NCBI GenBank assembly: GCA_022866185.1
Contig: JALHUG010000037.1
Location: 1-10,762, forward strand
Source: Dehalococcoidia bacterium
GTDB lineage: Bacteria > Chloroflexota > Dehalococcoidia > SM23-28-2
Direction: 5' to 3'
Length of the DNA stretch: 10,762 nucleotides
Part shown: positions 5,950 to 10,762 of the stretch, piece after piece
Layout: each line of letters opens with the position of its first letter
Numbering within the stretch: position 1 is the stretch's first letter
Position numbers and translations under genes: made by a program
Notes under the pieces: model-generated
What the model saw: the letters and a program-made list of their open reading frames with translations, nothing else
Told to the model about the DNA's origin: nothing
Database searches by the model: none

Positions 5950-7653
5950 CTAGCCCCCTTCTACAGATTCTCTGGAAGCGGCCTCCCCGGCTGGCACGAC
6001 GCGATAGAGGGAGTAGCTGTACCCCGTGTAAACCCCCTCGACCAGTGCACTATCTTTGACCTTGACGTAATGTTGCGGGAGTTGGCCAGCCGCCTTCGTC
6101 AGCCAGACGTGGTAGTCGCGCTCCCAGTGCTCTGCCGGCTGTAGAATGAGAATCCAGCCAACGTTATTGCGTTCGAACATCTCCGCGACCGCCTCGTCCG
6201 ACGGCCAGGAGAGATAGGTCACAAAGTCCTCTTCACTCAGGAAGTCTGTCGTCAGCAGCTCGTTTTCATGGGTGTGATATATGAGCCAATAAGGCCTGGA
6301 TCCGATAACCGCCTTGTCATCGTCGATGAGCTCCGCTACCGCTGCAAGCTCACTCTGAGCCGGCCGTGTCTGCATCATATTCGCAGTGTCCAGAGAGTCC
6401 TGAACGTTCTGAAGGAAAAGCGTCCCCAGCAGACCCAAGGCCGCCATAGCCCCGACGAGCGAAAGATGAGCCGTTCGGCGATAGGAGGATAGCAGGTGAA
6501 TAAGACCATGGAGTCCGTAGGCTGATAGCAGAACCAGCCCCGGCAGGAAGACGTAGACATATCGGTTGAAGGCGGCGGGCACTGCGTAGACTAGGCCAGC
6601 GATGGGAATGCCCAGGGCGAGGAGGACAGCCGCTCGCCACGGCCAACTCGGCAGTCGGATCAGGCCGATGATGCCCAGAACGACCAGTGGGATGGCCAGC
6701 GGCCCGGAAGCATCCGCAAACATGCCTGGAAGCCTCCCCAGGAATGCAATGTGCGAATCGCTGCCGGTGTCCCAGAACTCCGAGTTCCTTATGTTCAGGT
6801 AGCCCCGATCTATCAGCCAGGTTGTCTGCTGCCGGAAGAGCCCATCGTATCCGTCCACGGCGAGGTGCCATACCAGCCACGGCGCCGCCAGCGCGAGAAT
6901 GATGGCGTAGGCCTGGGCCAGCCGAATCAGCACCGGCCGGCGTCGGTCGATGAGCAGGTAGAGAGGGGGCACGGCGAGGAAGACGATGCCTATGCCGAAC
7001 GAGTAGAGAGCCGCCGGAAGCCCCAGCGCCGCTCCTAGGAAAGCCACTCGCCCGCCGCTGCGAGCGTAGACAATCGCGGCGAAGGCGCCGCCGTAGCCAA
7101 ATAAGAGTGTCGGAGGGTAGAAGGGGAGGCACTTCGCCTGGACAAGAAAGACCGGCAGGCAGGCCAGCATCAGGGCGGCGACCAAGAAGGCCCACAGCCC
7201 GCCGCCGACCCGCTGGGCGATATAGCCCACCAGTAGGGCCAGAGCAGCCGAAGAGAGGAGGGGGACCAGCACCAGGGGTGCGTCCCATCCGAACAGCCTA
7301 ATCAAGGAGGCGTAGGTGGCGAACTGGAGCAGCGGAAGCTCCTGCTGCAGTATCCAGGCGCCGGGCGCTCGCAAGATATTGCTGGTAAACACGAGGGTGC
7401 GGGCGTCGTCGGGGCCGTCGGGCCGGTAGCCCACAAGCTGAACCACGAACCAGGCGGCCACGGCCAACAGGAACAGGGCGATCAGGGCAAGCGCTGCCTG
7501 GTAGGCCGCGCTGCTGCTGATGGCCACCTTCCGCTGCGACGGTTCCAGAATGCGCTCGCCCAGAGAGCGTGCGGTGATCTGGGCTGCGTTGAGAACCCCG
7601 CGCAGCCCGCTCTTTCGGTCGAAGCTGGCCTCAGACCGCGTCGCCTCAAGCAT
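5950..7653 (-). CDS. GT-C-like (PMT/GT39-like) membrane glycosyltransferase
   Basis: From ATG 7653 this is a 567-residue protein. The cytoplasmic N-terminus is about 48 residues. The first transmembrane helix (about 50-72) is followed by an external loop with the acidic pair D82-D83 (RPDGPDDAR), the layout expected for GT-C glycosyltransferases that use polyprenyl-phosphate donors. About ten further hydrophobic segments extend to about residue 420, then a polar domain of about 140 residues (425-567), presumably extracytoplasmic. The acceptor and sugar are unknown. An ATG at 7698 would add 15 residues and enlarge the overlap with the GT4 gene. ATG 7653 overlaps the GT4 stop by a few bases and has an AG-rich stretch upstream, so coupling there is preferred. 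Its architecture resembles the GT-C-like protein at the left edge, but they do not look like recent duplicates. Confidence 0.82.
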   Translation of the reverse strand: MLEATRSEASFDRKSGLRGVLNAAQITARSLGERILEPSQRKVAISSSAAYQAALALIALFLLAVAAWFVVQLVGYRPDGPDDARTLVFTSNILRAPGAWILQQELPLLQFATYASLIRLFGWDAPLVLVPLLSSAALALLVGYIAQRVGGGLWAFLVAALMLACLPVFLVQAKCLPFYPPTLLFGYGGAFAAIVYARSGGRVAFLGAALGLPAALYSFGIGIVFLAVPPLYLLIDRRRPVLIRLAQAYAIILALAAPWLVWHLAVDGYDGLFRQQTTWLIDRGYLNIRNSEFWDTGSDSHIAFLGRLPGMFADASGPLAIPLVVLGIIGLIRLPSWPWRAAVLLALGIPIAGLVYAVPAAFNRYVYVFLPGLVLLSAYGLHGLIHLLSSYRRTAHLSLVGAMAALGLLGTLFLQNVQDSLDTANMMQTRPAQSELAAVAELIDDDKAVIGSRPYWLIYHTHENELLTTDFLSEEDFVTYLSWPSDEAVAEMFERNNVGWILILQPAEHWERDYHVWLTKAAGQLPQHYVKVKDSALVEGVYTGYSYSLYRVVPAGEAASRESVEGG

Positions 7654-8962
7654 CGTCTCTACTGTTCGACCCTCCGACGTTAGCGCCAGCGGCCACACGT
7701 TGGCCGTTCCGCGCCGCCTGCTTCAGCTTGTCGGCGTAGCGCTGGGCGACCTGGCGCCAGTTGAGCTTGCGCCTCACCCAGCGCCGGGCGAGGGCTGCCA
7801 TCCTCTCGGCCTCGGCGGGGGAGTCGAGCACGCGGTTGATGGCCGCCGCCAGGGCAGCGGGGGACTCAGGATCGACCAATAGCCCCGTTCGGCTGTGGAC
7901 AACCAGGCCGGGAATGCCACCGACGGTCGTGCCGACGACGGGGCAGCCGGCGGCCATAGCCTCGGCGAAGACGAGCCCGAACGACTCGGTGTCGCCTGAT
8001 CGCGCCACTATCGATGGCCCAACAAACACGCGGCTGCTGTGGTAGAAGCGTGGAAGCTCCGCCGGCGGCTGGGCGCCGGCGAAACGGACGCGGTCGGCCA
8101 GGCCCAGTTGCCACGACAGGGCCGCCAACTCCGCCCGACAGGGGCCATCGCCCACCAGGACCAGGCGAGCGTCCGGGTGACGGGCGAGAACGTCGGGGAA
8201 CGCTCGGATCAGATATTCCACACCCTTTTTCTTGGCCAGCCGGCCGACAAAGAGCACGGCCTGGCCTGCATTCCCCAAAGTCGCTGGTCCAGCAGCGAAG
8301 CGCTGGCTGTCAACGCCCATGGGCATCACCTGAGGGGGCTCGCCCCTGCGCGATGTGGCCCCCGGAAGCCTCGTCGCCATGTCCTGGCTCACGACGGTAA
8401 CCGCCTCGCAGCGTGCAGCCAGGGCTCTGCGCAGGGCGTGCCATATGCGGCCGCGCAGGCCATAGACGTCGGCCCCATGAGCGGTGATCACCACCGGAAT
8501 CTTGAGGACCCGCCCGACAATGACGGCCACAATTCCCTGCGGGATGAACCAGTGGGCATGGATGACGGCGGGGCGCTTTGCCCTGGCCAGGCGAAGGGCG
8601 GCAATCAGCTCGAAGAGAAGCACGAAGGGCGCCTGAAGATAGAGCCAGCGACTGCGGCTGAGGTTTTCGAGGATGGCGCCGTCGGCGAGTCGTTCCAGGG
8701 AGCTTGGCCAGAGGTAATGGAATCGTTGCACGTTGACTCCCTGCAGAGTCTCTTTGTGAGGCGCGTTCCGCTCGGCAGGTGTGAGCACGGTCACATCGAA
8801 GTAAGGCAGAAGGTGGTTAGACAACTGGAGCACAAACGGCGGCGTGCTATCGTCAATGCTTTTGGGGAACGTGCTGGTGAGAACCAGCAGTGCGGGACGG
8901 GCAACATTGGCGAGCTTGGGGGAGGGGGAAGCTGGGCGCGTGACAGTCGGGGCTATGGTCAT
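7646..8962 (-). CDS. GT4 family glycosyltransferase (GT-B fold)
   Basis: The 438-residue protein has the two Rossmann-like halves of a GT-B enzyme. The N-terminal half contains VIHAHWFIPQGIVA (133-146) and VVITAHGADVYGLRGR (157-172). The C-terminal half contains LFVGRLAKKKGVEYLI (237-252), LVLVGDGP (267-274) and the nucleotide-sugar-binding EX7E motif E326-SFGLVFA-E334, followed by EAMAAGCPVVGTTVGGIPGLV. R241 and K246 match the usual phosphate-contacting residues of retaining GT4 enzymes. It should act in the cytoplasm, adding a sugar to a growing glycan or lipid acceptor. Its ATG overlaps the ugd stop in an ATGA arrangement and its own stop overlaps the next start, so it is embedded in a coupled operon. 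The first 22 residues are proline/alanine-rich and precede the core fold, and the last 30 residues look disordered. Confidence 0.93.
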   Translation of the reverse strand: MTIAPTVTRPASPSPKLANVARPALLVLTSTFPKSIDDSTPPFVLQLSNHLLPYFDVTVLTPAERNAPHKETLQGVNVQRFHYLWPSSLERLADGAILENLSRSRWLYLQAPFVLLFELIAALRLARAKRPAVIHAHWFIPQGIVAVIVGRVLKIPVVITAHGADVYGLRGRIWHALRRALAARCEAVTVVSQDMATRLPGATSRRGEPPQVMPMGVDSQRFAAGPATLGNAGQAVLFVGRLAKKKGVEYLIRAFPDVLARHPDARLVLVGDGPCRAELAALSWQLGLADRVRFAGAQPPAELPRFYHSSRVFVGPSIVARSGDTESFGLVFAEAMAAGCPVVGTTVGGIPGLVVHSRTGLLVDPESPAALAAAINRVLDSPAEAERMAALARRWVRRKLNWRQVAQRYADKLKQAARNGQRVAAGANVGGSNSRDDA

Positions 8963-10311
8963 CGGCCGATGCCCAGGTAGGTGAAGCCGGCTTGCTCGAT
9001 CGTTTGGCGGTCGAGGAAGTTCCTGGCGTCGACAACCGTCTTGCCCTTCATGGCCCTGGCCAGCTCAGGCCAGGGTAGGTGTTTGAACTCCGGCCAGCCG
9101 GTCATCAGCACCAGGGCGTCGCATCCTCTGCTCATTTCGCCGACGGTGTCGTGATACTCCAGGGGAAGGTGAGGGTGTTCGCGCCTAGCTCTTGGTTCAG
9201 CAACGGGGTCGTAGCAGCGGACGTGGGCGCCGCTCTGAAGAAGAAGGGAAGCTACCGCCAGGGCTGGCGAATCGGTGAGGTCATCGGTGTTGGCCTTGAA
9301 GGCGAGGCCAAGGATGCCGATGGTTGTCCCCTGCAGGGGGCCAAGGGCTTGCTCCAATCTGCGGACGATGTGCTGACGCTGGCGGGAGTTCACGCTGAGG
9401 GCGGCGCTGAGCAGGGGCATGTCGCGCCCGTTATCTGCGGCGAGGCCCACCAGAGCTCGGACGTCCTTGGCCAGACAAGGGCCGCCCCAGCCGACCCCGG
9501 CATCGAGATAATGAGGGCCGATGCGGTGATCAAGACCTATGCCCTTGGCAACCCGAGTGATATCGGCGCCCAGTTGCTCGGCGAGGCCAGCGAGCTCGTT
9601 GATGAAAGAGAGCTTTGTGACCAGGAAGGCATTGGCGGCATATTTGATGAGTTCAGCATTGCGGGGTCGAGTGGCGAGCACGGGGGTGCAGGAGTAGCCT
9701 GGCGGGCGGGGAGCGCCTTCAGGTGGGAGAAACTGCTGCTGAATTATTGGTCGGTAGAGGTTGAGGAGGCTTAGAAGTGAGCGGCGATCCGGTGTGCCCA
9801 GGACAATGCGGTCGGGGTAGAGCATGTCAGCCAGGGACGATCCCTCGCGCAGGAACTCGGGGTTGCTGGCGGTGGCGACCCTAGCAGTGCAGTTGCGCCG
9901 CTGGAGCACCTGGTCGATCATTTGTTGGAGGGCATCGGTAGTGCCGGGGGGCACTGTAGACTTGACGGCGACGATGACGTCCGCCTGGTCCGGCACGGTT
10001 TCGGCCACTTGCTCGGCAACGGATCGCACCGCAGACGTATCGGCATGTCCATTGGGCAGTGTGGGCGTGCTGACTGTGGCGAACAGGATGTCGGCCGAAG
10101 CGGATGCGGGTGAGAGACGCGAGGCGACCCCAATACTGTTGGCATCCCAGAGTTCGGGGAGCACTGGTTCATGGAAGGGGAACTCACCGTTGAGGAGGCT
10201 TTCGACCAGCCCGCCGTCGCTATCGACGCAAGATACACGGTGGCCGAGGTAGTTAAGGGCGACGGCGGTCGTGAGGCCCACGCGGCCCGCCCCGATGATG
10301 GTTACCCGCAT
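8959..10311 (-). CDS. ugd: UDP-glucose 6-dehydrogenase
   Basis: This 450-residue enzyme oxidises UDP-glucose to UDP-glucuronate with two NAD+. The NAD-binding loop is G7-AGRVG-12 and the strand-2 acidic residue is D30. Substrate-site motifs include FATVSTP (77-83), VKSTVPPGT (116-124), SNPEFLREGSSLADMLYPDR (149-168), N218-AELIKYAANAF-229 with K223, and the catalytic thiol C279 in GWGGPCLAKD. The C-terminal domain carries LGLAFKANTDDLTDSPAL (334-351). The NPEFLREG...PDRIVLG form fits UDP-glucose dehydrogenases of the TuaD/Ugd type better than GDP-mannose dehydrogenases, though a UDP-N-acetylhexosamine substrate cannot be fully excluded. About 13 extra residues near 196-210 lie before the conserved lysine. 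It is first in the minus-strand operon. AGGGAGGG (10317-10324) sits six bases before the ATG, and a putative ECF promoter lies about 90 nt further upstream. Confidence 0.95.
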   Translation of the reverse strand: MRVTIIGAGRVGLTTAVALNYLGHRVSCVDSDGGLVESLLNGEFPFHEPVLPELWDANSIGVASRLSPASASADILFATVSTPTLPNGHADTSAVRSVAEQVAETVPDQADVIVAVKSTVPPGTTDALQQMIDQVLQRRNCTARVATASNPEFLREGSSLADMLYPDRIVLGTPDRRSLLSLLNLYRPIIQQQFLPPEGAPRPPGYSCTPVLATRPRNAELIKYAANAFLVTKLSFINELAGLAEQLGADITRVAKGIGLDHRIGPHYLDAGVGWGGPCLAKDVRALVGLAADNGRDMPLLSAALSVNSRQRQHIVRRLEQALGPLQGTTIGILGLAFKANTDDLTDSPALAVASLLLQSGAHVRCYDPVAEPRARREHPHLPLEYHDTVGEMSRGCDALVLMTGWPEFKHLPWPELARAMKGKTVVDARNFLDRQTIEQAGFTYLGIGR

Positions 10312-10316
10312 TGCGA

Positions 10317-10324
10317 CCCTCCCT
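10317..10324 (-). promoter_or_regulatory. Strong Shine-Dalgarno for ugd
   Basis: Read on the minus strand, AGGGAGGG ends six bases before the ATG at 10311. This fixes the ugd start and is the clearest ribosome-binding site in the window. Confidence 0.75.
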
Positions 10325-10401
10325 ATGGCTGTCTAGCTGGCCGGAGCCCGGCTTGAAACCGGCAGGCAAGCGCGGCGAGGGCGTTGCCGATTAGTTCTTC
10401 A

Positions 10402-10436
10402 TCAAATGGACGCCATTGGCCTGTCGATGTTACAGG
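10402..10436 (-). promoter_or_regulatory. Putative ECF-sigma promoter of the ugd operon
   Basis: On the minus strand, TGTAAC (10434-10429) and CGTC (10412-10409) are separated by 16 nt. The flanking blocks CCTGTAACAT (10436-10427) and ATGGCGTCCATTTGA (10416-10402) are identical to those at 1851-1860 and 1871-1885 before the GT2 gene, while the 10 nt between them match at only three positions. Transcription would start near 10402, giving a leader of about 90 nt that contains a small GCCGG/CCGGC hairpin (10340-10352). Two well-oriented copies with a divergent spacer argue for a sigma or regulator recognition site rather than a random match. Confidence 0.62.
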
Positions 10437-10650
10437 TGATGCGGCGTTTTCAGGGTTGAAGCTGCGATTGGGCCCATACGGACGCTTGAGGGCCAGGCGG
10501 ATCGGCGGGTGTGCCAGCTTCGGCAGGCTGACGCCCCGGCGGCCGCATGGCCGGCTACCGATCTCGTTGCCGTAGGTGCGCTCAGCCGGCCGCGCGATGG
10601 ACGGCTGGGGCCCAAACATCGGCTGCGAGCCTGGTGGTCAGCGGGATGTG

Positions 10651-10748
10651 TGCTGGGCTGCGGACCACGCCGCGCACGCACAGCTCACGTCAGCGCGTCG
10701 CAGCTCATGCTGCGTGCACGCCTTACGTCAGCGTGCCGCAGCCCAGCA
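10651..10748. repeat. Long bulged inverted repeat (98 nt)
   Basis: A 13-bp perfect inverted repeat, TGCTGGGCTGCGG at 10651-10663 and its complement at 10736-10748, extends after a 2-nt bulge by CACGC (10666-10670) pairing with GCGTG (10731-10735), giving an 18-bp stem. Inside, GCACGCA (10674-10680) pairs with TGCGTGC (10711-10717) around nearly the same centre, so the whole can fold into one long hairpin. No T-run follows on either strand. Its role is unknown: a structured RNA, a regulator site or a repeat-element end are all possible. Confidence 0.6.
10678..10745 (+). repeat. Imperfect direct repeat, 38-nt period
   Basis: Two units starting at 10678 and 10716 match at about 24 of 30 positions and share the exact core ACGTCAGCG (10687-10695 and 10725-10733). 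They lie inside the long inverted repeat, so the region is both tandemly duplicated and palindromic. Confidence 0.55.
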
Positions 10749-10762
10749 AAATCCAGTCCTAG

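Larger units (their letters stand above)
10441..10762. other. No convincing gene; structured non-coding right end
   Basis: Open frames exist on both strands here (for example 10547-10762 on plus and 10323-10619 on minus). They are short, low in complexity and arginine/proline/serine-biased, lack ribosome-binding sites, and show no recognised domain. The minus-strand frame also runs through the putative ugd promoter. What can be seen is a GGCCGGCT/AGCCGGCC inverted repeat (10549-10556 with 10584-10591) and the larger inverted and direct repeats listed separately. Confidence 0.6.

Noticed and set aside
8039..8980. 313-codon plus-strand open frame opposite the GT4 gene
   Set aside because: The minus strand encodes a full GT4 enzyme with all family motifs. 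The plus frame is a GC-rich shadow with no recognisable domain.
10678..10748. CRISPR array
   Set aside because: There are only two imperfect units and no regularly spaced unique spacers; the repeats are part of a long inverted repeat.
10547..10762. Plus-strand open frame at the right edge
   Set aside because: It has biased composition, no ribosome-binding site, and overlaps strong inverted and direct repeats; nothing in it resembles a protein family.

Overview
This is a GC-rich bacterial window (visibly above 60% GC) that is almost entirely a cell-surface glycan locus. Its eight genes encode two multi-spanning GT-C-type membrane proteins, a membrane-anchored GT2 glycosyltransferase, two SAM-dependent methyltransferases, a UPF0104/lysylphosphatidylglycerol-synthase-type membrane protein, a GT4 glycosyltransferase and a UDP-glucose 6-dehydrogenase. 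No phylogenetic marker gene is present. The gene style and intergenic repeats would fit a GC-rich environmental lineage such as Chloroflexota, but that is a weak inference.

Plus strand, left half: a GT-C-like membrane protein runs in from the left edge (stop at 1577). A 351-bp gap (1578-1928) holds a composite palindromic repeat and a putative ECF-sigma promoter. Then come a DPM1/GtrB-like GT2 enzyme (1929-2984), a second copy of the repeat (3085-3213), and two methyltransferases two bases apart (3222-3932, 3935-4855).

Minus strand, right half (read right to left): a second copy of the putative ECF promoter (10436-10402) is followed by ugd (10311-8959), a GT4 glycosyltransferase (8962-7646), a GT-C-like membrane protein (7653-5950) and a flippase-like membrane protein (5878-4757). 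ugd/GT4 overlap by 4 nt and GT4/GT-C by about 8 nt, so these look like one translationally coupled operon. The two gene sets converge, with their last genes overlapping tail-to-tail by 99 nt.

Working model (inference): Ugd makes UDP-glucuronate. The GT2 enzyme charges a polyprenyl phosphate with a sugar, and the GT4 enzyme extends a glycan on the cytoplasmic side. The flippase-like protein may support lipid or lipid-sugar translocation, the two GT-C proteins would transfer sugars on the outer face, and the methyltransferases may cap or decorate sugars. The best new observation is that the two converging units, about 8.5 kb apart, each carry the same TGTAAC-N16-CGTC promoter-like element in the correct orientation, inside two perfectly conserved blocks of 10 and 15 nt. 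This suggests a shared ECF-sigma regulon. The final ~320 bp on the right hold no convincing gene but contain a long bulged inverted repeat.
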